The notes under the pieces were generated by a model. That model made no database searches, had not been told where the DNA came from, and was given only the letters and a program-made list of their open reading frames with translations. A stretch of DNA of 64,000 nt from Clavibacter michiganensis subsp. insidiosus (GTDB taxonomy: Bacteria > Actinomycetota > Actinomycetes > Actinomycetales > Microbacteriaceae), in assembly GCF_002240565.1 (NCBI RefSeq), contig NZ_MZMO01000001.1, positions 930,001 through 994,000 on the forward strand, written 5' to 3'. The number at the start of each line of letters is the position of its first letter. Position 1 is the first letter of the stretch. Shown here piece by piece: positions 26,224 to 37,851 of this stretch. The translations under genes and the position numbers were made by a program.

Positions 26224-26721
26224 CTAGCGGCCGACCAGCGCGGCGGATCCGTGGACGGCCGGCTGCGCGAGCGTCGCCGCGGGGGCCGCGGCGGGCGCGC
26301 CGACGCCGCTCAGGATGTCGAGCGCGCGCCGCAGCCGGGTGCTGGAGGTGTGCATCGTGTACGGGAAGTACACGACCTCCACGCCGACGGCCGCGAACTC
26401 GGCCTCCAGGCGCTCGCCCTTCGGGGTGCCGCGCCAGTCGTCGCCCTTGAAGAAGACGTCGAAGCCGACGTCGCGCCACGTGTCGAGCTTGTCCGGCAGC
26501 GTCTCCGCGCGGGCCTGGTCGACGTAGCTGATGTGGCTCACGATCTCGAGGCGCTCGGCGAGCGGCACCACGGGCGTGATGCCCTTGTTGCGCTCGAGCA
26601 TCTCGTCGGAGACGACGCCCGCGATGAGGAAGTCGCACCGGCTCTTGGCGTGCTTGAGGATGTTGAGGTGTCCGACGTGGAAGAGGTCGAAGGCACCGGC
26701 GGCATAGCCGATTCGGGTCAT
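26224..26721 (-). CDS. TagD-like cytidylyltransferase
   Basis: The 165-residue protein belongs to the nucleotidylyltransferase superfamily. The phosphate-binding HxGH is His15-Val-Gly-His18 in AAGAFDLFHVGHLNIL. FKGDDWRGTPKG, VVYFPYTMHTSSTRLR and the RLEIVSHISYVD segment match glycerol-3-phosphate cytidylyltransferase (TagD). It would form a CDP-alcohol such as CDP-glycerol. A CDP-alcohol phosphotransferase is encoded in the EPS cluster at 35758, which may use the product. About 25 C-terminal residues are Ala-rich and unlike TagD. Confidence 0.85.
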   Translation of the reverse strand: MTRIGYAAGAFDLFHVGHLNILKHAKSRCDFLIAGVVSDEMLERNKGITPVVPLAERLEIVSHISYVDQARAETLPDKLDTWRDVGFDVFFKGDDWRGTPKGERLEAEFAAVGVEVVYFPYTMHTSSTRLRRALDILSGVGAPAAAPAATLAQPAVHGSAALVGR

Positions 26722-27098
26722 GGCACACGTGTCTCGGGTCGTCCGCGTTCCGGGCGCGGGGGCGCGCGGAGGCGGGATCGGGTGCAGCCCGGTGCGGGTA
26801 CGCCGGGCGGGGGCCCGCTGATCCGGCGACGCGGGTACGTCGGCCGCCCTGGGTGGGGGCGACGGGGAAGCGGGGGACCTCCCGCGATCTTACGGGCGAC
26901 CCGGCTCGCCGCGGAAGCGGGATACCCGAACGGGGGGGCATCCCGCTGGATACGGGGGCGCACGACCGCCCCGCGGGCCATGACCTCCTTTCGGGGGGCA
27001 CAACAGGCTGTTGCTGGGTTACGGTCAACGAACCCCACCTGTCTGTTGGGTTTTCATCAGCCTGTCTGACGGACCGATCCGAGCGAGGACCCGCCCGC
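26722..27098. other. Divergent intergenic region before the beta-helix genes
   Basis: These 377 bases lie between the divergent cytidylyltransferase and first beta-helix genes. I see no gene. From about 26995 to 27070 the sequence is AT-richer and contains a short palindrome (AACAGGCTGTT) and two copies of CCTGTCTG (CCACCTGTCTG, CAGCCTGTCTG), possible promoter or regulator sites for the beta-helix gene. No known riboswitch is recognisable. Confidence 0.5.
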
Positions 27099-29726
27099 AT
27101 GCGCCACCGCACCCCACCCACCCGATCAATCCCCACCCGAACCGCCGAGCACGCCGCATCCGCCCCCGCATCCCGTCCCCGCGCCGCCCGCCACCTGGTC
27201 GCCCTCGCGGTCGTCGTCGGCCTCGCCGTCCCGGCCGTGCTGGTCGTCCCCGAGTCCGCGCAGGCGGCGACGGGTCAGGACCTCACCGCGGGCACCCCCG
27301 TCTTCTCCGACTCCTTCACCCGCAGCGCGACCGGGGGATGGGGCGCCGCCGGCACCGCGGCGTACTCCTACGACGGCGTCTCGGCGTTCCGCGCCAACGG
27401 CGCGCAGGGCGTCATCGACCTCACCCGGGCCGGCACCGCCGCGTCCGCCGCCGTGCCCGTGGCGGCCCCGGTCGACAGCGAGGCCACCGTCCGCGTGCTG
27501 ATCCCCCGCGTCCCCGCGCAGGGCAACGGCGTCTACGCCGGGCTCCAGCAGCGCGTCACGGGCTCCTCGTACTACCAGTCGAGCGTGCGGGTCGACAGCG
27601 CCGGCGACGCGCGGCTGTCGGTCGTGCGCGTCAACGGATCCACCGCGTCGCAGACCACCGTCGTCGGCGACACGGTCGTGGCCCGGGGCATCGCGCCCGG
27701 CCGCCTGGTGAACGTGCAGTCGCGCGTCTCGGGGACGACCGCGGTCGCCATCGACGCCCGCGCGTGGCTGGACGGCCAGTCCGTCCCCGGCTGGCAGGCC
27801 GCCGCCGTCGACTCGAGCGCCTCCCGTCTCCCCTCGGGCACGGGCACGCGCCTGTGGTCGTACCTCTCGAAGTCCTCCGGGCCGCAGTCCGTGGCCTTCG
27901 ACGACGTGGCCATCCGGCCGCTGACCGCGCCGGCCGCGGCACCCGCGCCGACGCCGACCCCGACCCCGACGCCCACCGCGCCGGCCCCCGGGACGGGATC
28001 CGGCTCGGGCACCGGCTCGTCCGACGCCGAGCAGGGCGTCTCCCTCGGCGACGCGCGCACGGGCCCCGGCTCCGCGCCCGTCGGATCCTCCTCCTACGGC
28101 GTGCCCTCCGACGCGGTCTTCGTCGCGCCGACCGGCTCGAACGGCGGATCCGGCTCGAAGTCGTCGCCGTACGCCACCATCCAGAAGGCCGTCGATGCCG
28201 CTCCCGCCGGGCGCACGGTCGTCGTCCGCGCCGGCTCGTACCACGAGTCGGTGGTGATGCCGCAGGGCAAGGCCCTCACGCTGCAGTCGTACCCGGGCGA
28301 GAAGGTGTGGCTCGACGGCAGCCGCCAGGCCTCCTCGTGGACGGCCTCCGGATCCGCCCGCTACGCGAGCGGCTGGACCGTCACGCTCGACGCGAGCCCC
28401 ACCTACACGCGTGGCAAGCCCGACGGCACCGCGACCGGCTGGCAGTTCGTCAACCCCGCGTACCCGATGGCCGCGCACCCCGACCAGGTCTGGATCGGCC
28501 AGCAGGCGCAGAAGCAGGTCGGCTCGCGCGACAAGGTCGTCGCCGGCACGTTCTTCGTCGACACCGCGGCCGACCGCCTCTACCTCGGGTCCGACCCGGG
28601 CAGCCAGACGGTGCGCTCGAGCGACCTCGTGCAGGCGCTCAGCGTGCGCGGCGACGGCAGCACGGTGCGCGGCATCGGCATCCGCCGCTACGCGCCCTCG
28701 GTGCCGGACCTCGGCGCGGTCGTCGTGCAGGCCCGGAACGTCACGGTCGAGAACCTCGTGATCACCGACAACGCCACCACGGGCATCTCGATCACGGCGA
28801 CGGGCGCGAAGGCGACCGCGCTCACCGTGGCCCGCAACGGCATGCTCGGGATGCACGCGAACTACGCCGACGGGCTGCGCGCCTCGCGCCTACTGGTGGC
28901 CGACAACAACACCGAGCGCTTCAACCGGGCGCCCGTGTCCGGCGGGTTCAAGATCACGCGCAGCCGCGACGTGGACGTGAAGGACAGCGCGATCCTCCGC
29001 AACGCCGGCAACGGCCTGTGGTTCGACGAGTCGGTCTACGACGCGAACGTCACGGGCAACGACCTGATGGACAACTCGGGATCGGGCGTCGCCTTCGAGC
29101 TCTCCGCGACCATCGCGATCGTCGACAACGTGGTGGCCCGCAACGGCGAGGAGGGCGTCTGGATCGACGACACCGGCCACGTCGACATCTGGAACAACAC
29201 CTTCGTCGCCAACGACCGGAACATCGACATCTCGCAGGGCACGCGCCGCGCGTCGAACCTCGCGACGGCCGGCCACGACCCCCGCCAGAAGCTGCCGGAC
29301 CCCACCGTGACGTGGGTGGTGACCGACGTCGACATCGCGAACAACGTGATGCAGGGATCCACCGGCAACGCCCTGCTGGCCGTCGAGGACCACTCGCACC
29401 AGCGCTCCGCCGGCCAGATGGGCATCACGACCTCCGGCAACGTCTACCAGCGCGACGCGGGGAACCGCCCCGGCTGGGCCGTGATCTGGTCCCGCGGCGC
29501 CGGCGACCCGGCCGTCTACGGATCCGTGCAGGCGTTCAGCGCCGCGACCGGGAACGACCGCACGTCGCTCGCGATCGACGGGCGCCCGGTCGTGGGATCC
29601 GGGTTCCGGCTCACCGACGAGGTGCGCCGCGTCGAGACGCAGGTGGCCATGCCGCTCATCGGCCAGGTGGCGGGCCTCCTCGGCTGGCTGACCGGCGCGC
29701 GCGAGCTCGGGGCCGACGTGGGCTGA
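27099..29726 (+). CDS. Secreted parallel beta-helix protein, copy 1
   Basis: The 875-residue protein has a signal peptide with a long Arg-rich head, a hydrophobic core and a likely cleavage after ESAQA (about residue 57). Residues ~66-275 form a beta-sandwich-like domain starting SDSFTRSATGGWG and ending FDDVAIRPL. A Thr-Pro linker follows, then from about residue 340 a right-handed beta-helix of the pectate-lyase-like superfamily (SPYATIQKAVDAAPAGRTVVVRAG) with many short Asn/Asp turns. It may bind or cut a polysaccharide; no catalytic residues can be named. The next gene encodes a close paralogue, and the N-terminal domain recurs twice in the giant protein at 37852. It has no LPXTG anchor. 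Confidence 0.85.
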   Translation: MRHRTPPTRSIPTRTAEHAASAPASRPRAARHLVALAVVVGLAVPAVLVVPESAQAATGQDLTAGTPVFSDSFTRSATGGWGAAGTAAYSYDGVSAFRANGAQGVIDLTRAGTAASAAVPVAAPVDSEATVRVLIPRVPAQGNGVYAGLQQRVTGSSYYQSSVRVDSAGDARLSVVRVNGSTASQTTVVGDTVVARGIAPGRLVNVQSRVSGTTAVAIDARAWLDGQSVPGWQAAAVDSSASRLPSGTGTRLWSYLSKSSGPQSVAFDDVAIRPLTAPAAAPAPTPTPTPTPTAPAPGTGSGSGTGSSDAEQGVSLGDARTGPGSAPVGSSSYGVPSDAVFVAPTGSNGGSGSKSSPYATIQKAVDAAPAGRTVVVRAGSYHESVVMPQGKALTLQSYPGEKVWLDGSRQASSWTASGSARYASGWTVTLDASPTYTRGKPDGTATGWQFVNPAYPMAAHPDQVWIGQQAQKQVGSRDKVVAGTFFVDTAADRLYLGSDPGSQTVRSSDLVQALSVRGDGSTVRGIGIRRYAPSVPDLGAVVVQARNVTVENLVITDNATTGISITATGAKATALTVARNGMLGMHANYADGLRASRLLVADNNTERFNRAPVSGGFKITRSRDVDVKDSAILRNAGNGLWFDESVYDANVTGNDLMDNSGSGVAFELSATIAIVDNVVARNGEEGVWIDDTGHVDIWNNTFVANDRNIDISQGTRRASNLATAGHDPRQKLPDPTVTWVVTDVDIANNVMQGSTGNALLAVEDHSHQRSAGQMGITTSGNVYQRDAGNRPGWAVIWSRGAGDPAVYGSVQAFSAATGNDRTSLAIDGRPVVGSGFRLTDEVRRVETQVAMPLIGQVAGLLGWLTGARELGADVG

Positions 29727-29743
29727 TCCCGCGCGCACGACAG

Positions 29744-29775
29744 GACGGGCCGATCCCCTCGGGGGTCGGCCCGTC
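29744..29775 (+). terminator. Terminator after beta-helix gene 1
   Basis: GACGGGCCGA pairs perfectly with TCGGCCCGTC, and the inner CCCC/GGGG extends the stem to about 14 pairs around a TC loop, with a single T opposite G at the junction. The hairpin is followed by TTCG. It lies 17 bases after the stop. Confidence 0.8.
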
Positions 29776-29953
29776 TTCGCGTCCCCGGTGTCTCCGGGCG
29801 ATCGGAGGCGCACCGCCGGTAGGGGCACCGGTAGGCCGGGAGGCGGCGTCAGGGCGGCGACCAGTGCGGCATCCGGCGGGATGAGTACGACTACTGGCCC
29901 GTGCGCCGCGACCGGCGGGCGGCCGCGACGGAACCTGGGACGAGCACCCACGA

Positions 29954-29971
29954 GCCCGTCCCCGGACGGGC
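29954..29971 (+). other. Small hairpin in the leader of beta-helix gene 2
   Basis: GCCCGTCC and GGACGGGC form a perfect 8-bp inverted repeat with a two-base spacer, 43 bases before the ATG of the second beta-helix gene. It could be a leader hairpin or a regulator site. The surrounding 288-base gap holds no gene. Confidence 0.35.
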
Positions 29972-30014
29972 GATCCACCGCCATCCATCGTCTCGCCGAC
30001 GCAAGGACCGTCCC

Positions 30015-32639
<2,625 letters not shown>

Positions 32640-32984
32640 GGGCGGTCGGAGGGGGACGGGGGACACCCGTCCCCCGAAGGGGGAGGGGCGACGGGGCACA
32701 GGGTGCGTTTAGCATTGCCACCGTCACCACCCGATGTTCACCCGTCGTACCCGCGATGGACTCTCCTGGACGAGGCCCACCCAGCCCGTCCTCCCCGGAG
32801 CCGTGGACATGACGAGGTCCCCCGGATCTCGACGCACCCCGCACCACCCACCTGTCACCCGAAACGCAGGCACACACCCGATGAACCCGTCATCGGCGCT
32901 GGACAGTACCCGCCGTCCGCGCCCGAACGCGCCCACCCGCCCCTCCGACACCCCTCGACCGCTCGACGCGCTGCCCGGCACGCG
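32640..32984. other. Leader region of the EPS operon
   Basis: These 345 bases hold a candidate terminator (32651-32675), an AT-richer promoter-like stretch around 32706-32717 (TTTAGCATTGCC), and a short coupled ORF at 32881. No other gene is supported. Confidence 0.5.
32651..32675 (+). terminator. Hairpin terminator after beta-helix gene 2
   Basis: GGGGGACGGG pairs perfectly with CCCGTCCCCC around a five-base loop, 11 bases after the stop codon. No T run follows. Confidence 0.7.
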
Positions 32985-32988
32985 ATGA
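32881..32988 (+). CDS. Possible 35-residue leader peptide of the EPS operon
   Basis: An ATG at 32881 opens a 35-codon frame whose TGA overlaps the ATG of the sugar transferase (ATGA at 32985-32988). The main gene has no ribosome site of its own in front of that ATG, so translation coupling through this short frame is attractive. The product is Pro/Arg-rich and resembles nothing I know. Its own ribosome site is weak, so it may be a chance frame. Confidence 0.3.
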   Translation: MNPSSALDSTRRPRPNAPTRPSDTPRPLDALPGTR

Positions 32989-34529
32989 GCACCACGAGGA
33001 ACCGTCCCGCGACCCGGGACGAGCGCACCCGCCTGCGCACCGAGCGCCGCTCGGCGCACCGCCCGATCATCGGGTCCGGCGTCGCGCCCGCCGCGCCCGT
33101 CGTCCCCTCGGGCCGCCGCTGGGCCCGCGACTACCGCACCCGCCTCATCGCGAGCGACGGGGCGATCATCATCGCCACCGTCCTCGCCGCCCAGCTCACG
33201 CGCTTCGGCACGGGCGACGCGGCCGTCGACGCCGGCTCGATGCAGCTCGACTACGGCATCGTCTCGGTGATCGTGGTGGCCGCCTGGATCGCCGTGCTCG
33301 GCGCCTTCCGCACCCGCGACGCGCGCATCGTGGGCGTCGGCGTCGCCGAGTACAAGCGCGTCGTCAACGCGTCCGCCATCACGTTCGGCGCGCTCGCGAT
33401 CGGCTTCCTGCTCCTCAAGGTCGACATCGCCCGCGGCTACGTCGTGCTCGCCTTCCCGCTCGGCGTCGTCGCGCTCCTGGTCGCCCGGTGGAGCTGGCGC
33501 CAGTGGCTCATCCGGCGCCGGATCCAGGGCGCGCACCTCTCCCGCGTCGTGGTCGTAGGCGCCCGGGCCGACGTCGAGGACGTGGCCGCGCAGATCCTGC
33601 TGCGTCCCGCTTCCGGCTACACGGTCGTGGGCGTCGCGATCGACGACCACCTCGACGGCCTCGAGGTCGCCGGGCGCACGATCCCCGTCGTCTCCGACCT
33701 CGGATCCGTCGCCGCGGCCGCCACCCGCACCGCCGCCGACGCCGTCATCGTCGCCAGCCAGCCGCGCGCCGGCAGCAACGCCGTCCGCACGCTCGGCTGG
33801 GAGCTCGAGGGCTCGTCGATCGAGCTGGTGCTCGCGTCGCGCCTCACGGACGTCGCCGGCCCGCGGATCCACTTCCGCCCGGTCGAGGGCCTCCCGCTCA
33901 TCCACGTGGAGATCCCGCAGTTCGAGGGCGGGAAGCACGTGATGAAGCGGGCCCTCGACATCGCGGTGGCCGGCCTCGCGCTCGTGGTGCTCGCGCCGGT
34001 GATGCTCGTGATCGCCGGCATCGTGCGCATCGACAGCCCCGGCGGCGCCCTGTTCCGCCAGGAGCGCGTCGGCAAGAGCGGCCTCGAGTTCCGCATGCTC
34101 AAGTTCCGGTCGATGCGGGTGACCGCCGAGGCCGAGCTCGCGGCGCTGGCGGAGGCGAACGAGGGATCCGGCCCGCTGTTCAAGATGCGGAGCGACCCGC
34201 GCGTGACCCGCGTCGGCGCCGTGCTCCGCCGCTACTCGCTCGACGAGCTGCCGCAGCTGTGGAACATCCTCGTCGGCGACATGAGCCTGGTGGGCCCCCG
34301 CCCGCCGCTGCGCCGCGAGGTGCAGGGCTACGAGAGCCACGTGCACCGCCGTCTGTTCATCAAGCCCGGCCTCACGGGCATGTGGCAGGTGAACGGCCGG
34401 AGCGACCTGAGCTGGGACGAGAGCGTCCGGCTCGACCTGTACTACGTCGAGAACTGGTCCCTGACCGGCGACGTGATGATCATGTGGCGCACCTTCCGTG
34501 TGCTCACCCGACCCGTAGGGGCTTACTGA
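32985..34529 (+). CDS. EPS initiating sugar transferase (WbaP/CpsE type)
   Basis: The 514-residue membrane enzyme transfers a sugar phosphate to undecaprenyl phosphate, the first step of exopolysaccharide assembly. Four N-terminal spans, a nucleotide-binding-like middle domain (VVVVGARADVEDVA) and a C-terminal catalytic domain are visible. The last has the membrane-hairpin segment KRALDIAVAGLALVVLAP, then FRQERVGKSG, MLKFRSM, the conserved RRYSLDELPQLWNIL and the MSLVGPRPPLRREV block. It heads a four-gene run with stop/start overlaps. The sugar (glucose, galactose or other) cannot be read from the sequence. Confidence 0.93.
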   Translation: MSTTRNRPATRDERTRLRTERRSAHRPIIGSGVAPAAPVVPSGRRWARDYRTRLIASDGAIIIATVLAAQLTRFGTGDAAVDAGSMQLDYGIVSVIVVAAWIAVLGAFRTRDARIVGVGVAEYKRVVNASAITFGALAIGFLLLKVDIARGYVVLAFPLGVVALLVARWSWRQWLIRRRIQGAHLSRVVVVGARADVEDVAAQILLRPASGYTVVGVAIDDHLDGLEVAGRTIPVVSDLGSVAAAATRTAADAVIVASQPRAGSNAVRTLGWELEGSSIELVLASRLTDVAGPRIHFRPVEGLPLIHVEIPQFEGGKHVMKRALDIAVAGLALVVLAPVMLVIAGIVRIDSPGGALFRQERVGKSGLEFRMLKFRSMRVTAEAELAALAEANEGSGPLFKMRSDPRVTRVGAVLRRYSLDELPQLWNILVGDMSLVGPRPPLRREVQGYESHVHRRLFIKPGLTGMWQVNGRSDLSWDESVRLDLYYVENWSLTGDVMIMWRTFRVLTRPVGAY

Positions 34530-35761
34530 TGTCTGCAATCGAACCGCGTCGACTCCGCATCGCCATGGTCGGGACCCGCGGGGTCCCCGCCGCGTACGGC
34601 GGATTCGAGACCGCCATCGAGGAGATCGGGCAGCGCCTCGCCGCCCGGGGCCACGACGTCACCGTCTACTGCCGCTCCGCGAACCGCGCGCGCCCGCGCA
34701 CCCACCTCGGCATGACGCTCGTGCACCTGCCCGCGCTCAAGACCAAGTCGATCGAGACGCTCAGCCACACCGCGCTGTCCGCGATCCACCTGGCCTTCGG
34801 GAAGCGCCAGGACGCGGCCTTCGTGTTCAACGCCGCCAACGCGCCGTTCGTCCCCCTCATCCGCTCGCGCGGCGTGGCCACGGCCGTGCACGTGGACGGC
34901 CTCGAGTGGAAGCGCGGCAAGTGGGGCCGCATGGGCAAGAAGTACTACCGCGTGGCCGAGCAGATGGCCGTGAAGAACGCCGACGCGCTCATCTCGGACG
35001 CGCAGGGCATCGCCGACTACTACGACCACGAGTTCGGGATCCCCACGGAGCTGCTCACGTACGGCGCGAACATCCTGCGCGACCCCGCGAGCGACCGCCT
35101 CGCCGAGCTCGGCCTCGAGCCCGGCCAGTACCACCTCGTCGTCGCGCGCTTCGAGCCGGAGAACCACGTCGACGTGATCGTCGACGGGTACACCGCGTCG
35201 AGCGCGAAGCTGCCGCTCGTCGTCGTCGGATCCGCGCCGTACTCGGCCGCGTACACCGACCGCATCGAGCAGGTCGCCTCCGCCGACCCGCGCATCCAGC
35301 GCCTCGGCGGCGTGTGGGACCAGGAGCAGCTCGACCAGCTCTACGCCCACGCGCTCACCTACATCCACGGCCACTCCGTCGGCGGCACGAACCCGTCGCT
35401 GCTGCGCGCCATGGGCGCCGCGACCGCGACGCTCGTCAACGACAACGTCTTCAACCGCGACGTGCTTGGCGAGGACGGCCGCTTCTGGGCGGACGCCGCC
35501 GGCGTCGCCGCGCTCGTCGAGGGCGCCGAGGGGAACGCGGACGAGGCCGTCGCGATCGGCGCCCGCCTGCAGGAGCGGGCCGAGGAGACCTACGACTGGG
35601 ACGCCATCGCCGACGGCTACGAGGAGCTCGCGGCCCGCATGACGCGCGGCTACTCCACTCACGGCATGAGCCGCGGGATCCGCTCGGCCACCCGCTGGGA
35701 GCCGGAGCTGCGCGCGAGCGACGCCGGCCGCACCTCCTTCCTCCTCGAGGAGAGCCGATGA
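34529..35761 (+). CDS. Glycosyltransferase of the DUF1972/GT4 type
   Basis: The 410-residue cytoplasmic enzyme starts with the DUF1972 signature IAMVGTRGVPAAYGGFETAIEEI, found in rhamnosyl- and related transferases (Cps2T-like). A GT4 C-terminal donor domain follows, with RFEPENHVD and the GHSVGGTNPSLLRAMG donor-phosphate segment. It would add the second sugar to the lipid carrier. Its ATG overlaps the previous stop by one base (TGATG), and its stop overlaps the next start. Confidence 0.9.
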   Translation: MSAIEPRRLRIAMVGTRGVPAAYGGFETAIEEIGQRLAARGHDVTVYCRSANRARPRTHLGMTLVHLPALKTKSIETLSHTALSAIHLAFGKRQDAAFVFNAANAPFVPLIRSRGVATAVHVDGLEWKRGKWGRMGKKYYRVAEQMAVKNADALISDAQGIADYYDHEFGIPTELLTYGANILRDPASDRLAELGLEPGQYHLVVARFEPENHVDVIVDGYTASSAKLPLVVVGSAPYSAAYTDRIEQVASADPRIQRLGGVWDQEQLDQLYAHALTYIHGHSVGGTNPSLLRAMGAATATLVNDNVFNRDVLGEDGRFWADAAGVAALVEGAEGNADEAVAIGARLQERAEETYDWDAIADGYEELAARMTRGYSTHGMSRGIRSATRWEPELRASDAGRTSFLLEESR

Positions 35762-36564
35762 CCGCCGCGACCGGCACCACCGCCGGCACCACGGCGCCCG
35801 CGCGCGACGAGTCGTACGCCGACGTCGTCCGCCGCCTGGCGTCCGCCCAGAAGAAGGCGGCGCGCGGCGCGCCCGCGTACTCGATCCGCGTCAACCGCCC
35901 GGCCGGCCGCCTGCTCGCCGCGTGGGCGTTCCGCGCGGGGCTGACCCCGAACCAGGTGACCGCGATCAGCGCCGCCTTCACGTTCACCGGGATCGCCCTG
36001 ATCGCGCTCGTGCAGCCCGCCGCCTGGCTCGGCATCGCCGTGTGGCTGCTGCTCGCCGTGGGCTACGCGTTCGACTCGGCCGACGGCCAGGTCGCGCGCC
36101 TCCGCGGCGGCGGCTCGCTCTCGGGCGAGTGGCTCGACCACGTCGTCGACTGCATCAAGATCTCGTCGCTGCACCTCGCGGTGCTCGTGTCGATGTTCCG
36201 CTGGCCCGCCACGGACTCCGACGCGTGGCTCCTCGTGCCCGTCGTCTACGCCATCGTGGCCGCCGCGAGCTTCTTCGCGATGATCCTCAACGACCAGCTC
36301 AAGCGCGTGCACCAGGTCTCGGGCGCCGCGGCCCCCGACGCCGGCCGCTCGACGCTGCTGCGCTCGCTGCTCGTGATCCCCACCGACTACGGCTTCCTCT
36401 GCATCGTGTTCGCGCTGCTCGGCGCCCCCGTCGTGTTCCTCGCGGTCTACGCGCTGATGATGCTCGCCAACGCCGGGCACCTCGCCCTCGCGTCGGTGAA
36501 GTGGTTCCGCGACATGGGCGCGCTCGACGCGCGCCGTGCCGACGCCGCGCGGGTCACCGCGTGA
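35758..36564 (+). CDS. CDP-alcohol phosphatidyltransferase family protein
   Basis: The 268-residue membrane protein has the full family motif: Asp106-x2-Asp109-Gly110-x2-Ala113-Arg114-x8-Gly123-x3-Asp127-x3-Asp131. The four Asp bind two metal ions and catalyse transfer of a phospho-alcohol from a CDP-alcohol. About six membrane spans follow. Its place inside an EPS glycosyltransferase operon suggests decoration of the polymer with an alcohol phosphate, or lipid synthesis for its carrier. The TagD-like enzyme at 26224 could supply the CDP-alcohol. Both ends overlap neighbours. Confidence 0.88.
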   Translation: MTAATGTTAGTTAPARDESYADVVRRLASAQKKAARGAPAYSIRVNRPAGRLLAAWAFRAGLTPNQVTAISAAFTFTGIALIALVQPAAWLGIAVWLLLAVGYAFDSADGQVARLRGGGSLSGEWLDHVVDCIKISSLHLAVLVSMFRWPATDSDAWLLVPVVYAIVAAASFFAMILNDQLKRVHQVSGAAAPDAGRSTLLRSLLVIPTDYGFLCIVFALLGAPVVFLAVYALMMLANAGHLALASVKWFRDMGALDARRADAARVTA

Positions 36565-37802
36565 CCGCCTTCGCCGGCACGGAGCGGGCGCGCGCGCAGG
36601 CGGACGACGAGGGCGACGGCCTCCGCGGCCGCACGATCCTCGTCGCGCACCCGAGCGCCGAGCTCTACGGATCCGACCGCGTGCTGCTCGAGAGCGTTGC
36701 GGGCCTCGTCGCCGCGGGCGCCCGCGCGGTCGTCACCCTCCCGTCCGACGGCCCGCTCGTCGCCGCGCTCACGGGCGTCGGCGCGAGCGTGCACCACGCG
36801 CCCACGCCCGTCCTCCGGAAGTCGATGCTGCGCCCGCGCGGCTTCGCGACCCTCGTCGGCCAGTCGGTCCGCGGCCTGTCCGCGGGCCTCGGCCTCGTGC
36901 GCCGCGAGCGCCCGGACGCCGTGTACGTGAACACCGTGACGATCCCGCTCTGGATCCTCGTCGGCCGCCTCGCCGGCCGCCCGGTCCTCGCCCACGTGCA
37001 CGAGGCGGAGGGGTCCGCGTCGCGCGCCGTCGGCACCGCGCTCGCCCTGCCGCTCGCGCTCGCCACGAGCGTGGTCGCGAACAGCCGCTACAGCGTCGAC
37101 GTGCTCGGCCGCGCCCTCCCGCGGGTCGCGCGCCGCGCCGAGGTCGTCTACAACGGCGTGCCCGGACCCGTCGACGTCGTGCCCGCGCGCGCCGCGCTCG
37201 ACGGGGGCCTCCGGGCGCTCTACGTCGGCCGGCTCTCCGACCGCAAGGGCGTGGACGTCGCCGTCGACGCGATCGTCGAGCTCCGCGACCGCGGCGTGCC
37301 GGCGCGCCTCGACATCGTGGGCGCCGTCTTCCCCGGCTACGAGGCCTACGAGGAGCAGCTGCGCACGACGATCCGCGTTCTCGACCTCGTGGAGCGGATC
37401 ACGCTGCACGGCTTCCACGCCGACGTCACCCCCTTCGTGGCCGCCGCCGACGCGTGCGTCGTCCCCTCCCGCGTGGACGAGCCGTTCGGCAACACGGCCG
37501 TCGAGGCGCTGCTCGCCGCGCGACCCGTGGTGGTCAGCGACACCTCCGGCCTCCGCGAGGCCGCGGGCGGGTACGAGTCGGCGCAGCTGGTGCCGCCCTC
37601 GGATCCGGCCGCCCTCGCGGACGCCCTCCAGTCCATCGCGGCGGACTGGGACGCGTACCGCGCCCGGGCCGCCCGCGACCGCTTCCGCGCCGAGCACCGG
37701 CACGGACCCAAGCTCTACCGGCAGCGCATCGCGCGGTCGGTGGGCGCGATGCTCACGCCCACGAGGCGCGTCGGCAGCCCCCGACCGGCCAGCGACCGCT
37801 GA
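36561..37802 (+). CDS. GT4-family glycosyltransferase
   Basis: The 413-residue enzyme has the GT-B two-domain fold. The acceptor domain starts ILVAHPSAELYGSDRVLLES, and the donor domain holds LYVGRLSDRKGVDVAVDA and the E-x7-E type donor segment SRVDEPFGNTAVEALLAARPVV. It starts at GTG in a GTGA overlap with the preceding gene, and is the last of the four overlapping EPS genes. A later ATG is not needed, since the homology begins soon after the GTG. The sugar transferred is unknown. Confidence 0.9.
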   Translation: MTAFAGTERARAQADDEGDGLRGRTILVAHPSAELYGSDRVLLESVAGLVAAGARAVVTLPSDGPLVAALTGVGASVHHAPTPVLRKSMLRPRGFATLVGQSVRGLSAGLGLVRRERPDAVYVNTVTIPLWILVGRLAGRPVLAHVHEAEGSASRAVGTALALPLALATSVVANSRYSVDVLGRALPRVARRAEVVYNGVPGPVDVVPARAALDGGLRALYVGRLSDRKGVDVAVDAIVELRDRGVPARLDIVGAVFPGYEAYEEQLRTTIRVLDLVERITLHGFHADVTPFVAAADACVVPSRVDEPFGNTAVEALLAARPVVVSDTSGLREAAGGYESAQLVPPSDPAALADALQSIAADWDAYRARAARDRFRAEHRHGPKLYRQRIARSVGAMLTPTRRVGSPRPASDR

Positions 37803-37851
37803 CCACCGGCACCCTCCCACCCCCGCTCCACCCACCCCAAGCAAGGACGAA

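Noticed and set aside
26995..27098. Riboswitch before the first beta-helix gene
   Set aside because: I tried to find the conserved cores of the cyclic-di-AMP (ydaO) and cobalamin types, which are common before actinobacterial wall genes, and saw neither.
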